Positions 16,594 through 26,160 of a stretch of 64,000 nucleotides of DNA are shown here, one piece after another. The stretch is taken from contig NZ_JAFEWC010000001.1 of assembly GCF_017355875.1 (NCBI RefSeq), positions 1,860,001 through 1,924,000 of the forward strand, given 5' to 3'. The stretch is from Aridibaculum aurantiacum (lineage in GTDB: Bacteria > Bacteroidota > Bacteroidia > Chitinophagales > Chitinophagaceae). Made by a program: the position numbers and the translations under genes. Below the pieces are notes generated by a model that was not told where the DNA came from, ran no database searches, and saw nothing but the letters and a program-made list of their open reading frames with translations. Every line of letters starts with the position of its first letter. The first letter of the stretch is position 1.

Positions 16594-18254
16594 TTTTCCT
16601 TCTTCACCCCATATACTTCCAGCATCTTTTTCAGATCTTCCAGTGTGTTTATTTCATCAGCTTTCTTGTCTTTCCGCCACCTGCTTATGCGCGGAAACCT
16701 CAGTGCCACGCCACTCTTATGGCGGTTACTGGCAGCTATTCCTTCAAAGGCTATCTCAAAAACAAGTTCAGGTTTAACGGTTCTTACAGGCCCAAATTTT
16801 TCAATGGCATTTCGTTTCACAAATGAATCCACTTCATTGAATTCTTTATCGGTAAGCCCGCTATACGCCCTTGTAAAAGGAACCAGTTTTTCACCATCGC
16901 GTACAGCAAATGTGTAGGCGGTGTATAGGTTACTTCTTCGTCCAGATCCTTTCTCTGCATATATCATCACTGCATCTATCGTCAGCGGGTCAATCTTCCA
17001 TTTCCACCAGTCACCCACCTTGCGGCCTACCTGGTAGCTGGATGATTTTCTCTTCAGCATAAAACCTTCTGCGTTACGTTCTCTTGATGTCATACGCAAC
17101 TCCTTCAATTCTTCCCAATCATTGAACTCTACCACCTCCGATAGAAGGATGACATTGCTCTGCAAAGATTCTATTATAGCCTCCAGTTGTTTGCGTCTTT
17201 CGCTGAGAGGCCTTCCTCGCCAATCCTCGCCGTTGTACTCTAAAAGATCGTAGGCAAAAAAGGTAATGGGCGCTTCTTGTAAATGTTTTTTAGTGATGTT
17301 CTTCCTGCCTATGCGCGTTTGCAAAACAGCAAAAGGCAGCGGCTGTTTATCAATGCTCGGAATGATCTCGCCATCGAGCACAATGCCATCCGGCAGCACA
17401 TCTTTCAGCAGGTGATACTCCGGAAATTTTTGTGTCATCAGGTCTTCGCCGCGACTCCATACAAACAGTTCGTTGTTGCGCTTTATCAACTGTCCGCGTA
17501 TACCATCCCATTTCCATTCTACCTGCCATTCAGCAGGATCACCCAAGGTTGCTGGTTCATCATCCAGTGCATAAGCCAGGTAAAAAGGGTAGGGCTTAGA
17601 GTGGTCAATTATCATCGGACTTTCATCCAATAAATTTTGCAAAGTGGTGGTTACTGGATCCCATTGCCCGCTTATTCTATGGGCTATCACCGACGGCTCC
17701 AGGTTGGTAAATTTGGCCAGCGCATTCACGATCATCTTTTGTGAAACACCAATACGAAAAGCTCCTGTGATAAGTTTATTGAAAACAAACAATTCATTTC
17801 TATCCATGGTGCTCCAGCAGTCAAGGATGAATTGTTTGCGGATAGCTTCATCTTGCTTTTCTATGGTTCGAAATGCCTCGAGGTAATAGTAGAGCGGTTT
17901 GTCATCTGTAGCAGGAGCCCCCTCAGGTAATAAAAGAGAAATGGTCTCTGCAAGATCACCAACTACATGGTAGCTTTCACCAAACAACCAACCCGGAATG
18001 GCAGCCATTTCCACGCACCATTCTACCAGCTGGCGGCTATTCACAATGCTCTTGGGCTTGCGGTCGCTGAATAGTGCTATCACCCATACTTTGTCCTTAC
18101 CAGTTGCTTTAGAAAAATAGTCGACCAATGCATCCAGTTTGGCTGTTGTCTTGGTACTGGTACCGAGTATCTTTACCAACTGTGCAAACTGCTTCATGCC
18201 TGCAGTGGTGGCAATGTTATGTTCCGGATTTATATGATCAGTGACTGCTTCCAT
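16590..18254 (-). CDS. ATP-dependent DNA ligase, bacterial repair type
   Basis: A 554-residue ligase with the nucleotidyltransferase motif EWKWDGIRG (adenylated Lys near residue 248), then DGEI, FFAYDLLEYNG, GFMLKRKSSSYQVG and WWKWKIDP, the usual order of ligase motifs. An N-terminal all-helical DNA-binding domain precedes them, and an OB-fold follows. It seals nicks in repair and is the core of the ligase-associated set. The start at 18254 lies two bases after the exonuclease stop, implying translational coupling; an internal ATG at 18197 (MKQFAQLVK) matches where many orthologues begin, so the true start is uncertain. Confidence 0.94.
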   Translation of the reverse strand: MEAVTDHINPEHNIATTAGMKQFAQLVKILGTSTKTTAKLDALVDYFSKATGKDKVWVIALFSDRKPKSIVNSRQLVEWCVEMAAIPGWLFGESYHVVGDLAETISLLLPEGAPATDDKPLYYYLEAFRTIEKQDEAIRKQFILDCWSTMDRNELFVFNKLITGAFRIGVSQKMIVNALAKFTNLEPSVIAHRISGQWDPVTTTLQNLLDESPMIIDHSKPYPFYLAYALDDEPATLGDPAEWQVEWKWDGIRGQLIKRNNELFVWSRGEDLMTQKFPEYHLLKDVLPDGIVLDGEIIPSIDKQPLPFAVLQTRIGRKNITKKHLQEAPITFFAYDLLEYNGEDWRGRPLSERRKQLEAIIESLQSNVILLSEVVEFNDWEELKELRMTSRERNAEGFMLKRKSSSYQVGRKVGDWWKWKIDPLTIDAVMIYAEKGSGRRSNLYTAYTFAVRDGEKLVPFTRAYSGLTDKEFNEVDSFVKRNAIEKFGPVRTVKPELVFEIAFEGIAASNRHKSGVALRFPRISRWRKDKKADEINTLEDLKKMLEVYGVKKEN

Positions 18255-18256
18255 TG

Positions 18257-19282
18257 TTATTCTTCAGGTGCGCCTTCTGCTATTATTGCAGGTGCTTCTT
18301 CCTCATCGTTTCCATATTCCGTTTTTACCTCGGCGGCATCTATGCCTATTTCATTCAGGTAGCGGCTAAAGGCAGCGGTGAAGCCATGTGTAACAAATAC
18401 TTTTTCTGCACCGGTTGCTTTTACCGCCTGCAGTAGCCCATCCCAATCAGCATGATCGCTTACAACAAAACCTGCATCTACATTTCGCCTGCGGGCATTA
18501 CCACGCACTTGCATCCAGCCACTGCATATGCCTAAATTGTACGGAGTAAAACGTTTCATCCAGCTACTGCCATCAGCACTTGGTGGTGCGATCACAACAC
18601 TGGCTTTAAGTTCTTCTTTGGTGGTTTCGTTGGTTACACGTTTTACTGGTGGTAGTGAATGACCTGCATTTACCAGTGCCTGGTGTACATTGTATACAGC
18701 TCCATGAACATAGATTTTATTAGTAACCTGTTCTACGGCTTTCAAAACACGTTGTGCCTTACCAAGGCTATATGCAATGATGACGCTTGTTTTATTGTCG
18801 CTGATATTTTGCTGTATCCAGTGCTGAATATCGTGAGCAAGTTGCTGGTTGGATCTCCACTTGTAGATGGGTAAGCCAAAAGTAGATTCGGTAATAAAGG
18901 TGTGACACTTCACAGGTTCAAACTGGCCGCTGATGCCATCGTTCTCCAGTTTATAATCGCCACTTGCTACCCACACTTCACCATTATACTCAAGCCTTAT
19001 TTGCGATGAACCAATAACATGACCTGCCGGGTGAAAAGAAACTTTAACGCCATTCATATTGATGGTTTCACCCCATCCAATGGTTTGGTAAGTGCCGGGT
19101 CCTAATCGTAGTTCAAGTATTGCTTTGGAGTCGGTATGACATAGATAAGCGTTGGAACCAAACCGCGCATGGTCACTGTGTGCATGCGTGATCAGAGCTT
19201 TATCCACCGGCTTCCATGGATCTATATAAAAGCCACCTTGTGGACAGCAAAGACCTTTATTAGTAAATTCTATTAATGGCAT
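18257..19282 (-). CDS. Ligase-associated exonuclease, MBL-fold (beta-CASP-like)
   Basis: The 341-residue protein has the metallo-beta-lactamase motif HAHSDHARFGS (His33, His35, Asp37, His38), AGHVIGSSQI, and the later GDYKLE and SDHADWDG. This is the family often labelled mRNA 3'-end processing factor, found with bacterial ATP-dependent ligases and predicted to act as a nuclease in DNA repair. It is the first gene of a two-gene operon with the ligase, separated by two bases. A TAATTTTA-like box (19295-19302) lies just upstream. Confidence 0.9.
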   Translation of the reverse strand: MPLIEFTNKGLCCPQGGFYIDPWKPVDKALITHAHSDHARFGSNAYLCHTDSKAILELRLGPGTYQTIGWGETINMNGVKVSFHPAGHVIGSSQIRLEYNGEVWVASGDYKLENDGISGQFEPVKCHTFITESTFGLPIYKWRSNQQLAHDIQHWIQQNISDNKTSVIIAYSLGKAQRVLKAVEQVTNKIYVHGAVYNVHQALVNAGHSLPPVKRVTNETTKEELKASVVIAPPSADGSSWMKRFTPYNLGICSGWMQVRGNARRRNVDAGFVVSDHADWDGLLQAVKATGAEKVFVTHGFTAAFSRYLNEIGIDAAEVKTEYGNDEEEAPAIIAEGAPEE

Positions 19283-19318
19283 TCACTGGTGCAGTAAAAT
19301 TATAATGCCATCGGGTAA

Positions 19319-19492
19319 GTTGGAGGTTGGAGGTTGAAGTTGGAAGTAGATCAACAATCAAGTGCTGTTCAACTTATAATCAGGTATGAGACTAGTGGAC
19401 CTATTAGAATTAGTATTTAACATCCAACTTCTAACATCCAACAACAAACACAGTAAACTTCAAACCTTAAACCTTAAACTTCAAACCTCTGA
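19319..19492. repeat. Intergenic CCTTAAAC-type repeat block, copy 2
   Basis: The left end has ggaggttggaggttgaagttggaag; the right end has phrases such as aacatccaacttc and caaaccttaaaccttaaac. The right phrases are roughly reverse complements of the left ones, so the block has inverted ends like copies 1 and 3. It fills the spacer between the binding protein and exonuclease genes. Confidence 0.6.
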
Positions 19493-19493
19493 C

Positions 19494-20669
19494 TTAGTAA
19501 ATGCTTACCACATTCCCTTCTCTCTTTTTTACAAAGTACAATTTCTTGTTCTCCATAAAATCAGGCTGTGGGTTGGTACTCTTACGTTTGATGGGTTGAA
19601 TGTCGAAGTTGTTGAAGACGGTGAAATCTTTGTCGGAAAGATTGTTGAGCAGGTTGCCGCGGTGCTTGTTTAGCAAGCGTGTAAAGTGAAAAGTTGTTTC
19701 AAAACCGCGAAACACCATATCGCTTGGACGGCTGTAGTATTTTGCTTTATATGCACGGTTGATGCCAGCATTTAAACTCTCGTTATTACCGTAATTAAAA
19801 GGCGTAGAGTAGATGATATCAACGTTCTTGTTATCTCTCCTGTTGAATTCCCTAATGCCATCCCAGGTAGGCATACCTATCGCTGTTACCTGGTAGTTAC
19901 TGTTGTCGCCTAAAGCTCTCACAGCTTTGGATCCAAAAGACTCAAGCGGAGATGCTACAAAAACCACATTGTTACGTGTGCTATCAAGGTGTGGGGCAAG
20001 TGTGGCCGCTGTCAAATCATCTTTTACTTCCACCCATTTAATGATCAAAGGAAAAGCTGGTGTGGCTTTGTTTAATTCATTGATCGTATTCTTGATGTAG
20101 TCTTCAGTATTTCCCGGGCGCTTCAATGCAATGATCTTATCCATGGAATGATAACGCTGCATGTACTTGAACAGTCCTTCTATATGCGTTTGAAAAGAAG
20201 AATTCAGTAAGACAAAATACGGGTTCTGGTTGATGCCAACATAGTTAGGATAAGTAGCAGAGATAAAAGGTATCTGCCGCTTTTGAGCTACATCACCAAA
20301 CAATTTCAATTCAGCAGGCGTGGTTACAGAAGCTATGATCAATCCTGTACCATTGAATTGCGGACCATGTAAGATCTGGTTAAGTGCTATCGCATCTTGT
20401 TTGGTATCAAAAACATGAATTTCTGCATTCACTCCTTCGCGGTTAAGGCTGTCTACTGCCATCATAACACCATTGTAAAACTCCAGGCCAGGAAGAATGT
20501 GTTTGGGCAGGTTTGTTTTACCAAGTTTATAAGTATTGCCATTGAAAGCTTCATCAAGATAAAGTGGTGCAAATACCGCCACTTTTACGCGCTGTTCATT
20601 TTGCGCAGCTACATTAAAACAACTGGTAAGGGTAAGGATGAAAATAGCAAGCCTGTAGAAAAAACTCAT
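19494..20669 (-). CDS. Exported type I periplasmic-binding-fold protein (ABC/receptor-like)
   Basis: A 391-residue secreted protein with a signal peptide (MSFFYRLAIFILTLTS...VAAQ), starting at the ATG at 20669; the frame is open to 20723 but those codons overlap guaA. The body resembles Leu/Ile/Val-binding proteins and related receptors: VAVFAPLYLDEA, GLEFYNGVMMAVDSL, IASVTTPAEL, FISATYPNY. No permease or ATPase genes adjoin it, so it may not be part of a transporter; bacteroidete homologues are often orphan proteins linked to envelope functions. The stop of guaA lies 41 bases upstream on the same strand, so the two may be cotranscribed. Confidence 0.75.
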   Translation of the reverse strand: MSFFYRLAIFILTLTSCFNVAAQNEQRVKVAVFAPLYLDEAFNGNTYKLGKTNLPKHILPGLEFYNGVMMAVDSLNREGVNAEIHVFDTKQDAIALNQILHGPQFNGTGLIIASVTTPAELKLFGDVAQKRQIPFISATYPNYVGINQNPYFVLLNSSFQTHIEGLFKYMQRYHSMDKIIALKRPGNTEDYIKNTINELNKATPAFPLIIKWVEVKDDLTAATLAPHLDSTRNNVVFVASPLESFGSKAVRALGDNSNYQVTAIGMPTWDGIREFNRRDNKNVDIIYSTPFNYGNNESLNAGINRAYKAKYYSRPSDMVFRGFETTFHFTRLLNKHRGNLLNNLSDKDFTVFNNFDIQPIKRKSTNPQPDFMENKKLYFVKKREGNVVSIY

Positions 20670-20709
20670 GATTAAAAAACTTTCTGCTGTTGAAACAAAA
20701 TTGATGCCT

Positions 20710-22245
20710 TTATTCCCACTCAATTGTTGCTGGTGGTTTGCTGCTGATGTCGTACACCACCCTGTTTATTCCACGCACGTTGTTAATAATTTCGTTTGAA
20801 ATGTGCGCCAGGAATTCATATGGCAGATGTGCCCAATCAGCAGTCATGCCGTCAACCGAAGTTACTGCACGTAAGGCTAATGTATATTCATAAGTCCTTT
20901 CATCGCCCATTACACCTACACTTTTAACAGGAAGTAAAATAGCGCCTGCCTGCCATATAGATGGATATAGCTTGTATTCTTTTAAACCACGCACGTAGAT
21001 GTCATCTGCCTCCTGCAGTAGTTTAACTTTCTCTTCTGTTATATCGCCTAAAATGCGGATTGCAAGGCCCGGTCCCGGGAATGGATGACGATAAATCTGG
21101 TCATGAGGAATGCCTAACTCTAAACCTACTTTTCGTACTTCATCTTTAAACAAGTACTTCAATGGCTCTACCAACTGCAGGTGCATTTTTTCCGGTAGCC
21201 CTCCTACGTTGTGATGCGATTTGATGGTAGCCGAAGGTCCATGAACGCTTACACTTTCAATCACATCAGGATAAATAGTTCCCTGCCCAAGAAAATCAAT
21301 TTTGGTAAGCGAGGTTGCCTCTTCCTGGAAAACATCGATGAACAGGCGCCCGATTATCTTACGCTTCTCTTCCGGGTCTGCTTTTCCTTTTAGTTCATCG
21401 TAAAAAAGTTGTTTCTTATCTACACCTTTTACGTTAAGACCAATCTCTTTATAGGTATCCAATACTTGTTGAAATTCATTTTTCCGCAGAACGCCGTTGT
21501 CTACAAAAATCCCATGTAGCCTGTCGCCAATGGCGCGGCTGATAAGGGTAGCAGCCACTGTGCTATCTACACCACCGCTTAAAGCCATTACAACCTGCCC
21601 GTCACCAACCTGCTGCTTTATGTTGTCAATGGTTTCCTGCACAAAAGAAGAAGGGGTCCAGTCTTGCTTACAACCGCAAATGTTTACCAGGAAGTTATAA
21701 ATGATCTTTTTGCCTTCCAACGAATGATATACTTCAGGGTGAAACTGCAGCGCATGCAAGGGATGATCATTGTTGTCCTTTTTTCTGAAGGCGGCTACTG
21801 GTATACTTTCAGTAGTAGCAAGCACTTCAAAATCAGTAGGAAGTTCAAGTATTGAATCTCCGTGGCTCATCCACACCTGGCTGTGCAGCGAAACACCCTG
21901 CAGAAGTTTGTCTTCTTTTTCTATTTGTAAATGAGCGCGACCGTATTCACGCTTGTTGCTTTTTTCTACTCTTCCGCCAAAGATCTTGGCTGTCAGTTGT
22001 GCACCATAGCAAACACCTAATACAGGTAGTTTTTCGTTGAATTCTTTAACATCAACTACGGGAGCTTTTTCATCATTCACAGAAAAAGGAGAACCGCTTA
22101 GTATCACACCTTTCAGGTTCTCATCAAAAGTGAATGGTTTATGATAGGGGATAATTTCGCAGAACACATTTGCTTCACGAACAGCGCGTGCTATCAATTG
22201 AGTATACTGGCTTCCAAAGTCAAGGATGATAATTTTTTCGCTCAT
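20710..22245 (-). CDS. guaA: GMP synthase (glutamine-hydrolysing)
   Basis: Converts XMP, ATP and glutamine to GMP. The 511 residues contain the class I amidotransferase domain (catalytic Cys79 in [15 protein letters not shown]), the ATP pyrophosphatase P-loop ALSGGVDST near 220, and the C-terminal dimerisation domain with [11 protein letters not shown] and a C-terminal KPPATIEWE. Length and motifs match GuaA exactly. It is read from the minus strand, with a TACCTTCG box (one mismatch from TAnnTTTG) around 22280, and the orphan binding protein follows. Confidence 0.98.
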   Translation of the reverse strand: MSEKIIILDFGSQYTQLIARAVREANVFCEIIPYHKPFTFDENLKGVILSGSPFSVNDEKAPVVDVKEFNEKLPVLGVCYGAQLTAKIFGGRVEKSNKREYGRAHLQIEKEDKLLQGVSLHSQVWMSHGDSILELPTDFEVLATTESIPVAAFRKKDNNDHPLHALQFHPEVYHSLEGKKIIYNFLVNICGCKQDWTPSSFVQETIDNIKQQVGDGQVVMALSGGVDSTVAATLISRAIGDRLHGIFVDNGVLRKNEFQQVLDTYKEIGLNVKGVDKKQLFYDELKGKADPEEKRKIIGRLFIDVFQEEATSLTKIDFLGQGTIYPDVIESVSVHGPSATIKSHHNVGGLPEKMHLQLVEPLKYLFKDEVRKVGLELGIPHDQIYRHPFPGPGLAIRILGDITEEKVKLLQEADDIYVRGLKEYKLYPSIWQAGAILLPVKSVGVMGDERTYEYTLALRAVTSVDGMTADWAHLPYEFLAHISNEIINNVRGINRVVYDISSKPPATIEWE

Positions 22246-22372
22246 ATAGATCGGAGAAGAGTAGGTTTAAAACGATGCGAAGGTAATAGAATTTATCTCG
22301 CACCCTTTTACGTAAATGGTTTCACTTACTTCATATTTATTTCTATCTTTTCCACCTCTTAAACCACTGCAT

Positions 22373-23092
22373 ATGATAAAGCTCTCCTCCCTATTAATGT
22401 TTTGTGTCCTGTTATATTCCATGTCAGCTTGCCACAATCGTGAACGTATTTCCGGTAACGGGCAACTGCAAAGCGAGGAACGCAACATTAGAAGTGCCAA
22501 AAAAATAAAAGTTCTTGGCTCTATGGATGTGGAGGTAATTGCAGGTGAAACGGGCGTTCGTGTAGAGGCTGATGCCAATCTGCTGCCTTACATAGAAACT
22601 GAAGTGGACGATAATTGGCTAAAGATCCGTGTGCGTGAAAATGTCTCAATCAATTCCGATAATAAAATAAAGGTGTATGTATCTACGCCTACGCTTACCA
22701 ATATAAGAGTAGCCGGAAGTGGTGATGTGGTAACCAAAGGCAGTTTTGATAATGGTGATAAAACTTCTGTAGACATTGCAGGTAGTGGCGATGTGACAAT
22801 GGATGTAAATGCACCTAAAGTAGACGCAAAAATTGCAGGAAGTGGAAACCTGCACATTTCAGGGGAAACAAGAGACCTGGAGGTTGATATAGCCGGTAGT
22901 GGAAATTTTGATGGCGAAAAGCTAAAAGCTGAAAATGCCAAAGTAAAAATTGCCGGATCTGGTGATGTATTTCTGTTTGCTGATGTAAACCTGTCCGCTA
23001 ATATATTAGGAAGTGGTAGTGTGCGTTACAAAGGCAATGCAGTGGTTTCCAGGAAAGTGGTAGGTAGCGGCTCCATCTCAAAAATCCCTTAA
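22373..23092 (+). CDS. GIN-domain (DUF2807) lipoprotein
   Basis: The 239-residue product starts at the ATG at 22373 with a lipoprotein signal (LLYSMSAC, Cys20). The rest is a right-handed beta-helix-like series with the GSGDV/GSGNL/GSGSV turn repeated at least seven times, the hallmark of bacteroidete putative auto-transporter adhesin (head GIN) proteins. It should be on the periplasmic or outer surface. Function of the family is not established. It diverges from guaA and precedes the MFS gene by 97 bases. Confidence 0.85.
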   Translation: MIKLSSLLMFCVLLYSMSACHNRERISGNGQLQSEERNIRSAKKIKVLGSMDVEVIAGETGVRVEADANLLPYIETEVDDNWLKIRVRENVSINSDNKIKVYVSTPTLTNIRVAGSGDVVTKGSFDNGDKTSVDIAGSGDVTMDVNAPKVDAKIAGSGNLHISGETRDLEVDIAGSGNFDGEKLKAENAKVKIAGSGDVFLFADVNLSANILGSGSVRYKGNAVVSRKVVGSGSISKIP

Positions 23093-23189
23093 TTGTTAAT
23101 GCTCCTTTAAACTCTGCTATAGGTGTAAAATGCATCTTCTGCGGCAGCTGTGGTAGCAGTAATCATGCGACCTTCGCGCAAATTTTATT

Positions 23190-24470
23190 ATGAACTGGAA
23201 GGAGCGGGTACTTCTGCTATTAATGGCAGCTATCAATTTCACCCATATATTGGATTTTATGGTGATGATGCCATTAGGCAATTTCCTCATGCCTTATTTC
23301 CAGATCAGCCCAAAGGAGTTTAGTGTAGTAGTTGCATCTTACAGTATAGCTGCAGCCGTTTCAGGTTTCTCAGCTGCTTTTTATGTAGACCAATTTGACC
23401 GTAAGAAAGTACTGCTCTTTGGCTATACAGGCTTTGTGATAGGTACCGTATGTTGTGGTATAGCTCCAACATATTTCTTGTTGTTGGTATCGCGGATTAT
23501 TGCAGGATTATTTGGTGGACTTATTGGCGCACAAGTACTGAGTATAGTGTCTGACAGTTTCTCTTATGAAAGGCGTGCTACGGCAATGGGTATTTTATTC
23601 TCGGCCTTTTCTCTTGCTTCCATTGTTGGTGTTCCATTCTCGCTGTTCCTTGCCGGCAGGTTTAGTTGGCATGCTCCCTTTCTGCTTATTGGTGGATTAG
23701 GGCTGTTTGTCATTTTCGCTGTAGGAAAATTTCTGCCTGCTATGCGCGGCCACTTAGAGGCAGCACGTGAAATAAAAGAAAACCCACTGAACATGATCAG
23801 GAACCTGCTCGCAAACAGGCAACAGGTAACTGCGCTTTTGCTAAGTGGCAGCCTGATGTTGGGACACTTCCTGATCATACCATTTCTTAACCCATACATG
23901 GAAATGAATGTAGGATTTACAGAATGGCAGCGCAACCTGGTGTATATGGTAGGCGGTGTGGCTAGTTTTATTGCTTCGCCTTTTATTGGTAAACTGGCTG
24001 ACAAATTTGGCAAGCACCGTATATTTTATATTTTCTGCGTACTATCACTGGTGCCTATATTCCTAATAACCAACATGCCGGCTATCAAGTATTATTATGT
24101 GCTGGTGGTAACCGGTTTTTGGTTTGCTATAAGCACCGGCAGGGGTATACCTGCACAGGCTATCATAAGTAATGTGGTAAAGCCTGAACAGCGTGGAAGC
24201 TTTATGAGTTTCAACAGTTGTATCCAGCAGTTGTTCACTGGAATGGCATCGCTCATTGCAGGAATGATAGTACTTACAGCACCTGATGGTAAGATCCTGC
24301 ATTACCCTGTTGTAGGTTACCTGAGTATCGTGATTGTATTTACATGCATCTTTATTGCACGCATGATACATGTACACAAGGAGCCTGCATTTCAACCTAT
24401 TGTTACCGAAGATTATACACCGGGTAGCGTAAGTGAGCAGGCTCGTAGTACGGCGAGTGCTTATAAATAA
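23190..24470 (+). CDS. Major facilitator superfamily transporter
   Basis: A 426-residue inner-membrane protein with about twelve hydrophobic segments. MFS signatures include the loop 2-3 motif with DQFDRKKV, the RIIAGLFGG stretch in helix 4, and GKLADKFGKHR between helices 8 and 9. The sequence resembles the sugar/drug efflux branch (AraJ/Bcr-like); the substrate cannot be told. Its last 68 bases overlap the 3' end of the M14 gene on the other strand (24403-24470). Confidence 0.88.
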   Translation: MNWKERVLLLLMAAINFTHILDFMVMMPLGNFLMPYFQISPKEFSVVVASYSIAAAVSGFSAAFYVDQFDRKKVLLFGYTGFVIGTVCCGIAPTYFLLLVSRIIAGLFGGLIGAQVLSIVSDSFSYERRATAMGILFSAFSLASIVGVPFSLFLAGRFSWHAPFLLIGGLGLFVIFAVGKFLPAMRGHLEAAREIKENPLNMIRNLLANRQQVTALLLSGSLMLGHFLIIPFLNPYMEMNVGFTEWQRNLVYMVGGVASFIASPFIGKLADKFGKHRIFYIFCVLSLVPIFLITNMPAIKYYYVLVVTGFWFAISTGRGIPAQAIISNVVKPEQRGSFMSFNSCIQQLFTGMASLIAGMIVLTAPDGKILHYPVVGYLSIVIVFTCIFIARMIHVHKEPAFQPIVTEDYTPGSVSEQARSTASAYK

Positions 24471-26130
24471 AATTTAGTTGAGCCGAAGCAGAGCCAGCAA
24501 ATGTCTCATCTGCTTTTTTCTGTTGCTCAAGCTTTTCTTTCAGTTCAGGATGTTCTGCTAAATATGTCGCAGCTACATCTTCCCACCTGTAGTCGCTGTA
24601 GCCTTCTTTTTGTTGTAAAATGGCATCAAAGAAATTCCAGGCAAAGAAGCTGTCATCACCGTTTGGTGTTAGCATCTCTACCAGGTAACGTTTCGCAGGC
24701 TGGTTAGTGGAAATGATATAATCTCCTTTTAGAAACCTGATCTTTTGTGTGCTCCAGCTAATCTCTGTGTCATAATTCTTATGGTGCTTCTCGTATGGTC
24801 GTGGCATCGACTTGTAGGATTCAATTCGTGCTGCCTGTACTTCCATAACAGTGTCTTTTGCCAGTTGCTGCATCTTTACATTGTTCAGCTTCAGTATGTC
24901 TATTACCGAATGCCAGCCTTGCGGAATAATATATACTTTAGGAGCTGTGGCAATAACTTTTGGCTTAAAGAAATTGTAGTATTTCACTTCTTTAGAAAAC
25001 GGTTTGCTGCGGTCGTAATACAGCCGCTGCATGCCAGTTACTTCACTTGTCTTCCTGCCGGCTTCATAGCCTAAAAAAGTAATGATGTCGTTTTTGGTGC
25101 TATCGACTGTCCAGCTAAGGGGGAAGTCATTTTTCGAAAGCTGATCCTGCAGCGTTTTTCTCTTGTTCTCTACCAGGTTGGCTGCTTGTTTGCTGCTTTC
25201 TTCAATTAGCGTTTGCATAAGCGCGTAGGTAGAAAGCACCCTGTCTTTGTACGGCTTCAGCATGTGAGTTTCAGGCACAAAACCTATAGTGCCGAACAAT
25301 GCTGCATAGCCACTGCTGTAGCGGGGAGGATCGTAAAAGGCAAGCCATCCTTTCTCTGGATTAGCACTTTCAAAATTTACGTAAGGACACATCGGCCATC
25401 CTTTAGCATCCATGCCTTTATAAAGAGCCGGTTCAAAATGATCGTGCAGGTATTTACCTGCCTCACCGCCAAGTTTATTATGCTGCGATGTCAGCAGTGT
25501 CATAGTATGCTGGTAGTCGGCACCATCGCTTACGTGGTTGTCCATCAATATATGTGGTTGCATGTAATGGAAAATGGTAGCGAAGGCTTTAGCATTCCTC
25601 GAGTCATTTTTGGTGAAATCCCTGTTTAAATCAAGATTTTGTGCATTGCCGCGGAAGCCATAGCTCACAGGCCCGTTCTGGTTTACACGCGAAAAAGAAT
25701 TCCTGTTGAGCGCGCCACCAATATTATACACGGGTATGAAGCCGATCACTACATTAGAAGGCGCGGCTATTTTTCCTGAAGCAAGGTCGCGCAGTAGCAT
25801 CATGCTGGCATCTATACCATCAGGTTCTCCGGGGTGAATACCATTGTTGATCAGCAGTACAACATTCTTATTCTTTTCCCACTGGGCGGGATCAAAAGTT
25901 TTGGCTGCAGAAAATACAACCAGGTGCAATGGATAACCTGCATCGGTCAGTCCAAACTTTTTTATAGAAATTGTTGAATATTTTTTATCAAGTAATTCGT
26001 AATGTTTAATCGCTTCAAAATAAGTAGCTGTTTCCTTTCCTGATGATTTTTCGAACGTGGTAATGAGCGATTGAGCTTGAAGTGCTATAGTAGAAAATAG
26101 TATATATGTTATTGCAACTAGAATTTTCAT
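24403..26130 (-). CDS. Secreted M14-family zinc carboxypeptidase
   Basis: The 575-residue protein has a signal peptide (MKILVAITYILFSTIALQAQ) and the M14 zinc site: NNGIHPGEPDG (His99, Glu102), with the third ligand in the MDNHVSDGADY region near residue 200, plus the NLDLNRDF substrate-binding segment. It should act in the periplasm or outside as a metallocarboxypeptidase. The C-terminus ends ...RYPVYNLR, as family members tend to, and the stop at 24403 lies inside the MFS gene tail. It is divergent from the response regulator, 30 bases apart, with a TACTTTTA box at 26153-26160. Confidence 0.9.
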   Translation of the reverse strand: MKILVAITYILFSTIALQAQSLITTFEKSSGKETATYFEAIKHYELLDKKYSTISIKKFGLTDAGYPLHLVVFSAAKTFDPAQWEKNKNVVLLINNGIHPGEPDGIDASMMLLRDLASGKIAAPSNVVIGFIPVYNIGGALNRNSFSRVNQNGPVSYGFRGNAQNLDLNRDFTKNDSRNAKAFATIFHYMQPHILMDNHVSDGADYQHTMTLLTSQHNKLGGEAGKYLHDHFEPALYKGMDAKGWPMCPYVNFESANPEKGWLAFYDPPRYSSGYAALFGTIGFVPETHMLKPYKDRVLSTYALMQTLIEESSKQAANLVENKRKTLQDQLSKNDFPLSWTVDSTKNDIITFLGYEAGRKTSEVTGMQRLYYDRSKPFSKEVKYYNFFKPKVIATAPKVYIIPQGWHSVIDILKLNNVKMQQLAKDTVMEVQAARIESYKSMPRPYEKHHKNYDTEISWSTQKIRFLKGDYIISTNQPAKRYLVEMLTPNGDDSFFAWNFFDAILQQKEGYSDYRWEDVAATYLAEHPELKEKLEQQKKADETFAGSASAQLNFIYKHSPYYEPAHLRYPVYNLR

Positions 26131-26160
26131 TAATTTGTCCTTATAATTTCATTAAAAGTA

